From positions 3,440,001 to 3,504,000 of the forward strand of contig NZ_CP045422.1 in NCBI RefSeq assembly GCF_014926585.1: a DNA stretch of 64,000 bases. The letters run 5' to 3'. Positions 27,053 to 35,667 of the stretch are shown here, piece by piece. The notes below the pieces were generated by a model. That model was not told the DNA's origin and ran no database searches. It saw nothing but the letters and a program-made list of their open reading frames with translations. The DNA is from Devosia beringensis. GTDB taxonomy: Bacteria; Pseudomonadota; Alphaproteobacteria; Rhizobiales; Devosiaceae. How positions within the stretch are numbered: the stretch's first letter is position 1; every line of letters begins with the position of its first letter. A program made the translations under genes and the position numbers.

Positions 27053-28341
27053 GGTGTCAGCTCCAGTCGCGCGACCACAACGTCGCCCGCTTCGATTGAG
27101 GTATTAAGGTCGGCAGCGACTTCCTCGCCATTGCGGACGATGGTGTAGCTGATGGTGGGTGCCGCATCGCCCGGCACAGAGAGGCCGGTGAACAGCGCGG
27201 CCTCCTGCACCAGGCCTTCCTGGGTGGTGATCTTGAGCTGCAGGGCGGCGATCTGCCCGTCCACGGTCTGGCGCTCGAGCGACAGGTCGGACAGGTGCTG
27301 ATCGGTCAGCTGGGCCTGTTCGCGCTCGGCCGCCGCAATGTCCTGCTGGGCCTGCATTGTGGTGGTCTGGGTATCGAGCAGGCGTGATTCCAGATCGGAG
27401 ACGCTGGTCTGCAGCGACGCCACGCGCGAGGCCAAAGCCAGGCCGTCATCGGAGAGCGCGGTGACCTTTTCGAGCTGTTCGCGGGCCAGTACCAGTTGCG
27501 CCTCGGTGCCGGTCGCCTTCTGCCCGAAGGCGTCGATCTGCCGGTTCAGCAGGGTGATCTGATCGGCCAGCGAGCTTGATTGCGCCGCCGCCTGCCGCCG
27601 CTGCGCCGACAGGATGGCGGCTTCGGCAGCGAGCAGGGCGTTGAGGTCATCTGCCTCGGCAAGCTCGGGCGGCACTGCGATGGCGTCTTCCCCTGCCAGC
27701 TCGGCGTCGAGCCGGGCCCGGCGGACCAAGAGGCGACGATACTCGTCCTGTAGCACCTGCAGCGTGCCCGACGTGGTGAGCATTTCCCGCTCGGGGCGGG
27801 CCGCAGCGTCGGCGGTACGGCGTTCGCCGCCGGCCAGAGCGAGGGCCTTGACCACCGTCAGGTTGGGCGCGAACGGATATTCGCCGGGCGTGCCGACATC
27901 GCCGGTCACATAGATCGGGCCATAGGCAGAGACTTCAACGGTGACGGTGGGGGCCGTGCTCAGCCCCAGGGTCTGCTGCAGGGTGCTCCCCAGGCTGGCC
28001 GCCAGATCGGCGCTGCTCTTGCCGGTGCCCTCGACGGCGCCGAGCATGGGAAAGTTGACGGTGCCATCGGCGCCCACGACATAGTCGCCGCTCAGCGCCG
28101 TCCATTCCTCGAAGGTCGAGCTGCCGGCATTCCACTGCACCACCCTGATGGTCAGCGTATCGGAGACGCCCAACGTGTAGGGCGTGGCCGCCTGCACGGT
28201 GCCCAGCCAGGCCAGGCTGATGCAAAGGCCGATGGCGAGCCGCAGGGATGGTGGATTGTGGTGCGGGGCAGTGCTTGGCAAATACCCGTCCTCGCTGCTG
28301 ATGGTGTGGACGAGGATTGTCCATAGCGATCGTGCTCGCAA
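27049..28341 (-). CDS. exoF: ExoF-like outer-membrane polysaccharide export protein (OPX)
   Basis: A 410-430-residue secreted export protein. The polysaccharide-export domain begins after the signal peptide (TPYTLGVSDTLTIRVVQWNA, then GPIYVTGDVGTPGEYPFAPN), followed by a long coiled coil (about 200-370) and a C-terminal SLBB-like segment. The frame opens with a TTG at 28341 without a good ribosome site. A TTG at 28281, with GAGG upstream, gives a more normal signal peptide (SLRLAIGLCISLAWL) and may be the real start. With ExoP it forms the export channel. It is first in exoF-exoK-exoV. Confidence 0.87.
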   Translation of the reverse strand: MRARSLWTILVHTISSEDGYLPSTAPHHNPPSLRLAIGLCISLAWLGTVQAATPYTLGVSDTLTIRVVQWNAGSSTFEEWTALSGDYVVGADGTVNFPMLGAVEGTGKSSADLAASLGSTLQQTLGLSTAPTVTVEVSAYGPIYVTGDVGTPGEYPFAPNLTVVKALALAGGERRTADAAARPEREMLTTSGTLQVLQDEYRRLLVRRARLDAELAGEDAIAVPPELAEADDLNALLAAEAAILSAQRRQAAAQSSSLADQITLLNRQIDAFGQKATGTEAQLVLAREQLEKVTALSDDGLALASRVASLQTSVSDLESRLLDTQTTTMQAQQDIAAAEREQAQLTDQHLSDLSLERQTVDGQIAALQLKITTQEGLVQEAALFTGLSVPGDAAPTISYTIVRNGEEVAADLNTSIEAGDVVVARLELTP

Positions 28342-28405
28342 TGGGGCGAGGCTGGGGCGAAGCCTGCCTCGATTATCCGGATATCACTATAAGCATATGA
28401 AAATA

Positions 28406-29167
28406 CTATGTTTTCGGCTTGGGATGGATAGTTGCCACCCCAGTCAGGGCTGGCATGCGCGGAGTGGACAGCCGGACTTCCAGCCGCGCCGCGCGGCTGG
28501 TGGCATTGCGGCGGACGACCATGCCGGCCGGGGCAAATCCGAGCGAGGCCAGGCGGCGACGCTGTTGTGGCGACAAAGCGGGCCAGACCAGCCGGCGCTC
28601 GGCGTCGGCGAGCGCGCCAAACTCCTGCTGGTGCACATTGCTGCGGGTCTGCACCCCGAAGATCTGCAGGTTGGTTTCCTCGCTGAGCTGCAGCAGGGCG
28701 GCAAACAGGCGGGCGGCCCGCTGCGGCGACAGCTGCAGATTGCGGTCGAAATAGACCGCGGCCTCTTCCAGCTCCGTATCCTGAAGCTGGGTCTGGACGT
28801 GGCGGATGATGTCCTGGCAGGTCTGCTGCTTGAGCCTGGCGGTCAGGCCATGGGCATAGGCCCGAGCTTCCTTGGGTCCCAGCGGCTGGCCGTCAATATC
28901 AGCGCTGATATTGTAGCGGCTGACGCAGCTCTCGCAGATCCAGTTCGCCTGGCTCTGCCGGGTTACCGCATAGGTCACGCGCAGCGCGCTGCGCCCGCAA
29001 AAACCGCAGGCGCTGCTGATGGTCACGTCGTCGCTCAGCTGCCACGTAAAACGCCATTCGCGGGTGTCCCCCACATGGTCAAGCAAGGTGTACCGGTTTT
29101 GAACCAAAGCGTATTCTCTTGGTGGTTGCGGGGGCGATTGCGAATGGCCGGCGCACCGAGCTGACAT
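28406..29167 (-). CDS. uncharacterised protein with a four-cysteine zinc-finger-like motif
   Basis: From ATG 29167 the protein has 253 residues. Cys54, Cys57, Cys78 and Cys81 (ACGFCG and ICESC) form a CxxC-N20-CxxC pattern likely to bind zinc. The rest is helical, with KEARAYAHGLTARLKQQTCQ and basic stretches, and has no membrane segment or signal. No ribosome site is clear; a TTG at 29107 after AAGAGA is an alternative. It precedes exoF on the same strand with 64 bases between, so it may be a regulator of the exoFKV operon, but this rests on position only. Family not recognised. Confidence 0.65.
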   Translation of the reverse strand: MSARCAGHSQSPPQPPREYALVQNRYTLLDHVGDTREWRFTWQLSDDVTISSACGFCGRSALRVTYAVTRQSQANWICESCVSRYNISADIDGQPLGPKEARAYAHGLTARLKQQTCQDIIRHVQTQLQDTELEEAAVYFDRNLQLSPQRAARLFAALLQLSEETNLQIFGVQTRSNVHQQEFGALADAERRLVWPALSPQQRRRLASLGFAPAGMVVRRNATSRAARLEVRLSTPRMPALTGVATIHPKPKT

Positions 29168-29450
29168 GCGTGTGGTCAACGCGGCATTTGAGCAAGGACC
29201 CTCATCCAGGCGGCTGATGCAATCGTGCCATCACCTAAGCGTGAATTCCGGCTACAGCATGGCGACGGGGGTGGGGACCAGTTGGCGGATCACGCCGTGT
29301 CGGTGGATCGGGTTGGCGGAATGCTGCTCCTGGCCTGACGCAGCCGGACAATCGGGCGTCGCGCGGTGCGCCAAGACCATGGAAAAATACCCAAAGCTTT
29401 GAACGATGCTTTGGCGCATAGTCTAGCCAGCGTCAAAAAGGGACTCGGCC

Positions 29451-29654
29451 ATGACCACGACTGCACAAAGCCTCAATCTCAAGCGGAACAAGCTGAAGGC
29501 GTCCGCAAGTGAGGCCTCGACACTGGCCCATGCCGAGCGCGAACTTGCCGACCAGCAGCATCTGGTGGCGCACAATCTGGAACTCCTGGCAGAAGACCTC
29601 TCCGTCCAGGTCAGCGCCGTGGAAGCGGAAATAAAGGCCATCGAAACCAAATAG
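29451..29654 (+). CDS. small coiled-coil protein
   Basis: A 67-residue ORF with a weak AAGGGA ahead of the ATG. It is almost wholly helical and charged (LKASASEASTLAHAERELAD and LLAEDLSVQVSAVEAEIKAI), with no Cys, Trp or membrane segment. It is not recognised, and stands alone between the zinc-finger-like gene and the TTT binding protein. Codon use matches the neighbours. An antisense frame over the same region is a shadow. Confidence 0.5.
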   Translation: MTTTAQSLNLKRNKLKASASEASTLAHAERELADQQHLVAHNLELLAEDLSVQVSAVEAEIKAIETK

Positions 29655-29839
29655 GCATGGTCAAATCGGGCGGCCGGTTCTCCCCGACCGCTCACACCGC
29701 CCGTGGGCGCGAACACGACGCCGATTCTCCCACGCATTCATTGCAGATCGGATTTGGAACGGCTCTCGAGGCCGGGCCATTGCATGCATGCTCCGTCTCA
29801 CTACGCTCACCGGAGACAGGTGGCTGCAGCCAGGCAGGG

Positions 29840-29860
29840 GCATTTCGCCAGATGAAATGC
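29840..29860. promoter_or_regulatory. IclR-type operator candidate, site A
   Basis: GCATTTC-gccagat-GAAATGC: perfect 7-bp arms around a 7-base spacer, 79 bases before the tctC start at 29939. It shares the C(G/A)TTTC-N7-GAAA pattern with four other sites in the island. Confidence 0.65.
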
Positions 29861-29938
29861 CGCGACGCACCAGGTGCGCGGGGCGGGCGGAACTGGCAGT
29901 GTTTGGCAAAGTGCTGAATGCACTGGGAGGAGAATACA

Positions 29939-30913
29939 ATGCTGAAGCAACAAAGACCCGTAACCGCCGCGGTCCTCGCAGCGATACTGGCAGTGTCGAC
30001 GGGTGCGCCGACCCTCGCGCAGGATGCCTATCCCGTCGACACGGTGACCATGGTGGTGCCCTATGCAGCCGGCGGGGCCGGCGACATCGTGGGTCGCCTG
30101 GTGGCCGATGAACTCAGCCGCCGCCTGGGGGTGAACTTCGTCGTCGAGAATGTGGGCGGCGCCAGCGGCGCGATCGGTGCCGAACAGGTGTCGCGTGCGC
30201 CCGCTGACGGCAACACCCTGCTCCTGGCGGGCAATGCCATCTTCACCACGGCGCCGCATCTGGCCGATGTCGGTTTCGAGCCCTTCGAGGACTTTACAGC
30301 GATCGCCAATGTGAGCGAGGCGGTGCGCATGCTGGTGGCGTCCAAGTCGCTGCCGGTGACGACGATCGAAGAGTTCGTCGCCTATGGCAAGGAACATCCC
30401 GGCGAGATGAACTATGGCTCGGTCGGCGTCGGTTCAACGGGTCATGTGGCCACGGTGGACATGCTCAACGCCATGGGCATCGAGGCGACGCATATCCCGT
30501 ACAAGGGGGCTTCGGAAGTCGTGCAGGCGGTGCTGGCCGGCGACATACAGTTCATGATGGACGCCGCCGCCGTGGCCCAGGCGCGGCAGGACGCGGTCAC
30601 GGCTCTGGCCGTTCCCGGGAGCGAGCCCCTGGCCGAGTTCCCTGACGTTCCCGCGCTTGCCTCGGTCGGCTATGACAGTATCAGCGGCACGGGCTGGCAG
30701 ATGGTCATGGGTCCGGCCGGCATGCCTGCTGAGGTCGTGAGCATGGTCGAGACCGCGCTCAAGGAAGCTAGCACAGACGCCGAATTTGTCGACAAACTGA
30801 CCAAGGCCGGCGTGTCGCCGCGCTTCATGGCCAGTGGCGAGCTCGATGCCGCCCTGCGCTCCGACTATGAACGCTTTGACGAGTTGCTGACCGGGCTTGG
30901 CCTGGCAAAATAA
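29939..30913 (+). CDS. tctC: TTT-family periplasmic substrate-binding protein (TctC/Bug), first copy
   Basis: A 324-residue TctC/BugT-type binding protein with a Sec signal peptide (cleavage near residue 27, TLA/QDAYP). The start ATG 29939 has GGAGGAG upstream. Family blocks include VVPYAAGGAGDIVGRLVADE, VENVGGASGAIGAEQVSRAP, GYxSVGVGSTGH, HIPYKGASEVVQAVLAG and MVMGPAGMPAEVV. It captures a carboxylate in the periplasm and hands it to a TctAB permease. A strong hairpin (30928-30962) follows before the MmgE/PrpD gene. The matching tctB-tctA pair faces it from the other strand at 32466-34426. Confidence 0.92.
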   Translation: MLKQQRPVTAAVLAAILAVSTGAPTLAQDAYPVDTVTMVVPYAAGGAGDIVGRLVADELSRRLGVNFVVENVGGASGAIGAEQVSRAPADGNTLLLAGNAIFTTAPHLADVGFEPFEDFTAIANVSEAVRMLVASKSLPVTTIEEFVAYGKEHPGEMNYGSVGVGSTGHVATVDMLNAMGIEATHIPYKGASEVVQAVLAGDIQFMMDAAAVAQARQDAVTALAVPGSEPLAEFPDVPALASVGYDSISGTGWQMVMGPAGMPAEVVSMVETALKEASTDAEFVDKLTKAGVSPRFMASGELDAALRSDYERFDELLTGLGLAK

Positions 30914-30927
30914 ACACGCCCAGTTTG

Positions 30928-30962
30928 ACGGCCGGCAGCGCCAGTGTGACGCTGCCGGCCGT
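30928..30962 (+). terminator. strong hairpin after tctC (terminator or attenuator)
   Basis: Thirteen-base perfect arms ACGGCCGGCAGCG and CGCTGCCGGCCGT with a 9-base loop, followed by TGTTTGTC. It would let the binding protein be made in excess over the enzyme gene downstream. Confidence 0.75.
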
Positions 30963-30995
30963 TGTTTGTCATGAAATGCAACGGCTTTGAGGTAG

Positions 30996-32381
30996 ATGAT
31001 GACTGGCCTGAGTTCCGAGCTTGCCGATTGGGCAATCGGCTTTTCGCTCGACGCCGCGCCGGCCGAGGTCATCCACAATACGCGGCTGCGCCTGCTCGAC
31101 GTGGTGGGCGTCATGATCGCTTCGGACAGCCATCCCAGCGTCGGATCGGCGCGCCGCGCGGTCGCTGATGCCGATGCCGGCGGGCAGGGTGCGCACAGCC
31201 TGATGGATAAGCAGCAGACCGCGCCCGCCAGCGCCGCCTTCATCAATGGCGTGGCCGCGGCGGTGCTCGAATTCGACGACACGCATCTATCGACCAATAT
31301 TCACGCCACCTGCGTCGTCGCTGCAGCCGCGCTGCCGATCGCCCAGGCTGGATCCATGTCGGGCCGGGCGCTGCTCGAGGCCGTGCTGGTGGGCTCGGAG
31401 ATCGTCTGCCGGCTCGGCCAGGTCACGCCGGTGCGCATGCACGAGATGGGCTTTCACCCCACCAGCGTCTATGGCGTCTTTGCCACCGCCTATGCCGTAG
31501 CGCGGTTGCGCGGCTTGCCGCGCCAGCAGATGGCCGATGCCGTGGGCACGGCCGCCAGTCTCTCGTCGGGCTCGATTGCCTCCTTTGAGGACGGTACCTC
31601 GACAAAGACCATGCATGTCGGCTTTGCCGCTGCCGCTGCCGTGCGCGCCGTCGCCCTGGCAAAGCACGGCATCTCCGGCCCGGGCAAGGTTTTCGAGGGG
31701 CGTTTTGGCTGGTATCGCAGCCATGTGCAGGCGGCCGAGAGCTTCGATTTTGATGCGCTGACCCGGGAACTGGGCACGCGCTGGGAACTGCTCAACATTG
31801 CCCCCAAGCTCTATCCCTGCGCCTATACGCTGATGCCTTTCATTGCGGCGGCGCTGGCGCTGCGCGAACAGCACGGCATCGATCCGGCGAGGGTCAAAGA
31901 GATCCGCTGCGAGATCATGCCGCGCTCCTTCCGCACGGTGTGCGAACCGGTCGAGGACAAAAGGCGCCCCCGCACGTCCTGGCATGGCCGCATCAGCCTG
32001 CAGCATACCGTCGCCGAAGCGCTGGCCCTGGGGAGGTTCGACAAGTCTGCCTATGCGGAAGCGAGCCTGCGCCATCCCGTCATCAATGCGCTGGCCGACA
32101 AGGTCATCTACCTGTCCGATCCCATCGCCGCCGCCGATACCAGCCGCTCGCGCGGCGTGGTGACGGTCGAGATGATGGATGGGCGCATCCTTACCCACAC
32201 TGTGGAGGACATGCTGGGCACGGCGCGCAATCCCGCCGGGGAAGCGGTCTATATCGAGAAGTTCCGCGCCAATGCCGACGGCGTGATCGCGGCCGGCCAG
32301 GCCGACCAGCTCATCGACGGCCTGCTACACATCGACCAGATCCCTGATGTCGAGACGCTGCTGGCGCCGCTGCGGCGCTAG
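30996..32381 (+). CDS. MmgE/PrpD family (de)hydratase or decarboxylase
   Basis: A 461-residue MmgE/PrpD protein, the superfamily of 2-methylcitrate dehydratase, cis-aconitate decarboxylase and iminodisuccinate-epimerase-like enzymes. Typical segments are GVMIASDSHPS, AAVLEFDDTHLSTNIHATCV (Asp and His for the active site), MGFHPTSVYGVFATAYAVAR, and YPCAYTLMPFIAAALALR. GAGG lies six bases before the second ATG (30999), so that codon may be the real start. It likely dehydrates or decarboxylates the imported acid or a breakdown intermediate. Which member reaction applies cannot be decided. Confidence 0.88.
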   Translation: MMTGLSSELADWAIGFSLDAAPAEVIHNTRLRLLDVVGVMIASDSHPSVGSARRAVADADAGGQGAHSLMDKQQTAPASAAFINGVAAAVLEFDDTHLSTNIHATCVVAAAALPIAQAGSMSGRALLEAVLVGSEIVCRLGQVTPVRMHEMGFHPTSVYGVFATAYAVARLRGLPRQQMADAVGTAASLSSGSIASFEDGTSTKTMHVGFAAAAAVRAVALAKHGISGPGKVFEGRFGWYRSHVQAAESFDFDALTRELGTRWELLNIAPKLYPCAYTLMPFIAAALALREQHGIDPARVKEIRCEIMPRSFRTVCEPVEDKRRPRTSWHGRISLQHTVAEALALGRFDKSAYAEASLRHPVINALADKVIYLSDPIAAADTSRSRGVVTVEMMDGRILTHTVEDMLGTARNPAGEAVYIEKFRANADGVIAAGQADQLIDGLLHIDQIPDVETLLAPLRR

Positions 32382-32404
32382 ACACGTCCAGGGCCGCCGG
32401 GCTC

Positions 32405-32447
32405 CCAAACAAAAGCGCCGCCACGATATCGTGGCGGCGTTCTTGTT
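32405..32447. terminator. bidirectional intrinsic terminator
   Basis: A near-perfect palindrome of twelve-base arms CGCCGCCACGAT / ATCGTGGCGGCG (32416-32439), flanked by an A-rich run on the left and TTCTTGTTT on the right. It ends the convergent mmgE/prpD and tctA transcripts. Confidence 0.88.
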
Positions 32448-32465
32448 TGTGGCTTGCGCGTCTGG

Positions 32466-33968
32466 CTAGTCCGTCGCCTCGGCTCGGCCGCGGCGAACGA
32501 AGGAGGTGGTGGTGGCCGCCAGCACGGCGACGCCAATGAGCACCAGCGTGAGGCTGATGGGCCGCTCGAGAAAGACCATCGGATCGCCGCGCGAAAGGGT
32601 CATGGCGCGACGGAAATTCTCCTCGAACATCGGGCCGAGGATAAAGCCCAGGATGAACAGGGCCGGGTTGCAGCCTGCTGCCTTGAGCAGGTAGCCAAGC
32701 ACGCCGAAGAAGACGAGCGAGTAGATGTCGAAGGCCGACGAACTGAGCGTGAACACGCCGACACAGGCGAAAGCCAGCACGAAGACGTAGAGCCAGTGAT
32801 AGGGGACCCGCAGCAGCCGGACCCAGAGGCCGATCAATGGCAGGTTGAGCACGACCAGCAAGAGGTTGCCGATCCACATCGAGACGATCAGGCCCCAGAA
32901 GAGCTGGGGATGGTCGCCCATCATGCGGGGGCCGGGCTGGACGCCGTGGATCATGAAGGCGCCCAGCATCAGCGCCATGGTAGGGCTGCCGGGGACGCCC
33001 AGCAGCAGGGTGGGAATGAAGGCGGTCTGGGAGGCGGCATTGTTGGCGGCCTCGGGGGCAGCAACGCCTTCGACGGCACCCTTGCCGAAGCGCTCCGGCT
33101 CTTTCGAAGCGCTTTTTTCCACCATATAGGCGGTGAAGGAACTCATGGCGAGGCCGGCGCCGGGCAGGACGCCGAGTAGCGCGCCGAGACCGGTGCCACG
33201 CAGCACGGCCGGCCAGGAGCGACGGAAGTCGTCGCGGGTCGGCCAGAGCCGGCCGATCTTGCTGGAGGATACGGCCTGGCCCTGCGGTTCGCCGATATTG
33301 CCGATGATCTCGGCCACGGCAAACAGACCCACTGCCAGGACGGCGAATTCAACGCCGTCGCGCAGCTCGGGTATGCCGAAGGTGAAGCGGAACAGGCCGG
33401 TCGAAACGTCGGACCCGGCGGTGCCAAAGACCATGCCGAGCAGGGCGACGCCGATGCCCTTGACCACGCCGCCGCGGGTCATGGCCGCCGTGCTGAGCAG
33501 TGCGACAAAGACCAGGGCGGCATACTCGGCAGCGCCGAACCGCATGGCGATGGCCGCCAGCGGCGGGCCGGCCAGGGCAATCATCAGCGTCCCCACCGTA
33601 CCGGCAAAGAACGAGCCGAGCGCGGCCACCGCCAGCGCGGCGCCCGCACGGCCTTGTCGCGCCATCTGGTGGCCATCGATACAGGTCACCGCCGAAGAGG
33701 CTTCGCCGGGCAGGTTGACCAGGATGGAGGTGGTGGAGCCGCCATAAGCGGCGCCGTAAAAGATGCCGGCCAGCATGATGATCGAGGCTTCCGGCGTGAG
33801 GCCGAAGGTCAGCGGCAGCAGCAGCGAGATGGTGATGATGGGACCGACGCCGGGCAGCACGCCAATGGCTGTGCCCAGGGTAACGCCCATCAGGCAATAG
33901 AGCAGGTTGACCGGGGTAACGGCGACCTGCAGCCCCATGGCCAGCGAGGAAAAGAGGTCCATGCTCAA
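32466..33968 (-). CDS. tctA: TTT-family large permease subunit TctA, first copy
   Basis: A 500-residue polytopic protein of the TctA family with about 12 membrane segments. Conserved blocks are LGTAIGVLPGVGPIITISLL near the N-terminus, FYGAAYGGSTTSILVNLPGE near 75-95, and EGVAAPEAANNAASQTAFIP near 300. With TctB and a TctC binding protein it drives secondary uptake of carboxylates. Its start overlaps the tctB stop by ATGA. The pair is transcribed toward the mmgE/prpD gene and shares a terminator with it. Confidence 0.94.
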   Translation of the reverse strand: MSMDLFSSLAMGLQVAVTPVNLLYCLMGVTLGTAIGVLPGVGPIITISLLLPLTFGLTPEASIIMLAGIFYGAAYGGSTTSILVNLPGEASSAVTCIDGHQMARQGRAGAALAVAALGSFFAGTVGTLMIALAGPPLAAIAMRFGAAEYAALVFVALLSTAAMTRGGVVKGIGVALLGMVFGTAGSDVSTGLFRFTFGIPELRDGVEFAVLAVGLFAVAEIIGNIGEPQGQAVSSSKIGRLWPTRDDFRRSWPAVLRGTGLGALLGVLPGAGLAMSSFTAYMVEKSASKEPERFGKGAVEGVAAPEAANNAASQTAFIPTLLLGVPGSPTMALMLGAFMIHGVQPGPRMMGDHPQLFWGLIVSMWIGNLLLVVLNLPLIGLWVRLLRVPYHWLYVFVLAFACVGVFTLSSSAFDIYSLVFFGVLGYLLKAAGCNPALFILGFILGPMFEENFRRAMTLSRGDPMVFLERPISLTLVLIGVAVLAATTTSFVRRGRAEATD

Positions 33969-34426
33969 AATCTCCAGGCCACGAGGCGGAACGGGATGCC
34001 GAGGCCAAAGTAGAAGATGGCGACGATGAGGGTGGCGACGGCCACGAGCACAGCGAGCAGTTCAAGCTTGCGCCCGCCCGCATCGGCAAACCAGCTGATG
34101 CCCACCAGCGCGGCCAGCGCCGGCAGCAGGCCAAGCCGGTCGATCAGCAGGCCGAAGGCGAGAATGGCGCCCAGGATGAACAGCAGGGGCCGGGTTCCCC
34201 GGCGCGAGAAAGCCGAGACGAGCTGCTCTCCCGTCTGCCGCGCAGCGCGGGTCTGGACCAGCTGCACCACGCCCATGACACACAGGCCCGCCCCGACCAG
34301 CATGGGCATGGCGCCCGAGCCGAGGGCGGCCATTGTGCCAAAGCCATAGCCGTAGCCGATGGCAATGGCGAGGGCACCGAAGACAAGGAAGATCAAGGCA
34401 GCGAGAAGGTCGGCATGGATGGTCAT
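33965..34426 (-). CDS. tctB: TTT-family small permease subunit TctB, first copy
   Basis: A 153-residue protein with four hydrophobic segments (LLAALIFLVFGALAIAIGYG; MLVGAGLCVMGVVQLVQ; PLLFILGAILAFGLLIDRLG; LLAVLVAVATLIVAIFYFGL), the size and layout of TctB. The internal GSGAMPMLVGAGLCVMG block is typical. It is translationally coupled to tctA. The upstream 230 bases, shared with a divergent dehydrogenase gene, show no copy of the IclR palindrome. Confidence 0.9.
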   Translation of the reverse strand: MTIHADLLAALIFLVFGALAIAIGYGYGFGTMAALGSGAMPMLVGAGLCVMGVVQLVQTRAARQTGEQLVSAFSRRGTRPLLFILGAILAFGLLIDRLGLLPALAALVGISWFADAGGRKLELLAVLVAVATLIVAIFYFGLGIPFRLVAWRF

Positions 34427-34658
34427 GGCTCGGCAGTCCGGTTGGGTGATGATCGATTTCTGACGCTAGTCGGTCGCCGAGTCGACACCCAACCCTCGCG
34501 GTATGGGCGGCGCGGAACAAGGCCATTGACCGGCAGTTCCGGCAGGCGGAACGCTGGTGCATCCAGGCCATCGTTCCATCCAGCGAAAACGCGGTGACGG
34601 CCGGTTTGCGAGGAGGGCGCAAGCTGATAGCCCGGTAGTCAAACAAGGAGCGGTCAGT

Positions 34659-35663
34659 TTGCGTGTTGTTCAGATCACAAGGCCAGGGGGGCCGGAAGTC
34701 CTCGATATCGTCGACCGCCCCATGCCCGCGCCGGGCCCCGGCGAGGTGCTGCTGGAAGTCTATGCCGCCAGCGTCAACCGTCCCGATATCCAGCAACGGC
34801 GCGGGCTTTATCCGCCACCGCCCGGCGTGACCGATATTCCCGGGCTCGACGCTGCGGGACGGGTTGCCGCCCTTGGCGAGGGTGTCGAGTCGCTCAAGGT
34901 CGGCGACGCGGTCTGTGCCCTGAGCAATGGCGGCGCCTATGCGGATTTCGTGGTGGTGCCGGCGGTGCAATGCATGGCAGTTCCGGCGGGCCTCAGCTTC
35001 ATCGAGGCGGCTTCGCTGCCGGAGGCCTTTTTCACGGCCTGGAACAATATCATCTGGCTGGGCCGGCTGGCCGAAGGCGAGACGCTGCTGATCCAGGGCG
35101 GCACGAGCGGCGTCGGCATGGCCGGCATGCAGATGGCCAAGCTGCTGCGCGGGGCCCGCGTCTTTGCCACGGCAGGAAGCGCGGAGAAGCGCGCGGCCTG
35201 CATGGATCTGGGCGCCGATGCCGTGTTCGACTATCGCGGCGACTGGGCCGAGGCCATCCGCCAGCATGCCGGCGCGCATAGCCTGGACGTGGTGCTGGAC
35301 GCACAGGCGGGTCCCTATGTGCAGCAGCAGCTGGACCTGCTGGCCCCCGATGGCAGGCTGGTCTTTATTGCCAGCCACCAGGGCGCCACGGCCGAGGTCA
35401 ATATTCGCGATCTGGTGCGGCGCCGGCTGACGCTGACCGGCTCGACGCTGCGGCCGCGACCTGCCGCCTATAAGGGCCGCATCGCCACGGCGCTGGTCGA
35501 GGCGGTCTGGCCCCTACTGGCGGATGGCAGCATGGTCACGCGCATCCACGCAGTGTTTCCGCTCGCCGCGGTGCGGCAGGCGCATGAGCTGCTCGACGCC
35601 AATGAACAGCTCGGCAAGGTGGTGCTGGCGGTCAATGCCGACCACGCCGGCGAGCGCCCCTAG
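34659..35663 (+). CDS. NAD(P)H:quinone oxidoreductase-like zinc-independent MDR enzyme
   Basis: A 334-residue medium-chain reductase of the QOR/PIG3 type. The TTG start at 34659 is supported by AAGGAG at 34645-34650 and gives RVVQITRPGGPEVLDIVDRP. The GroES-like domain has NRPDIQQRRGLYPPPPGVTD and IPGLDAAGRVAALGEGVE; the nucleotide-binding motif is IQGGTSGVGMAGMQMAKLL near 150. No structural-zinc Cys cluster is present. It may reduce an enone or quinone intermediate of the pathway. Convergent with the IclR gene, with only a few bases between the stops. Confidence 0.87.
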   Translation: MRVVQITRPGGPEVLDIVDRPMPAPGPGEVLLEVYAASVNRPDIQQRRGLYPPPPGVTDIPGLDAAGRVAALGEGVESLKVGDAVCALSNGGAYADFVVVPAVQCMAVPAGLSFIEAASLPEAFFTAWNNIIWLGRLAEGETLLIQGGTSGVGMAGMQMAKLLRGARVFATAGSAEKRAACMDLGADAVFDYRGDWAEAIRQHAGAHSLDVVLDAQAGPYVQQQLDLLAPDGRLVFIASHQGATAEVNIRDLVRRRLTLTGSTLRPRPAAYKGRIATALVEAVWPLLADGSMVTRIHAVFPLAAVRQAHELLDANEQLGKVVLAVNADHAGERP

Positions 35664-35667
35664 GCGC

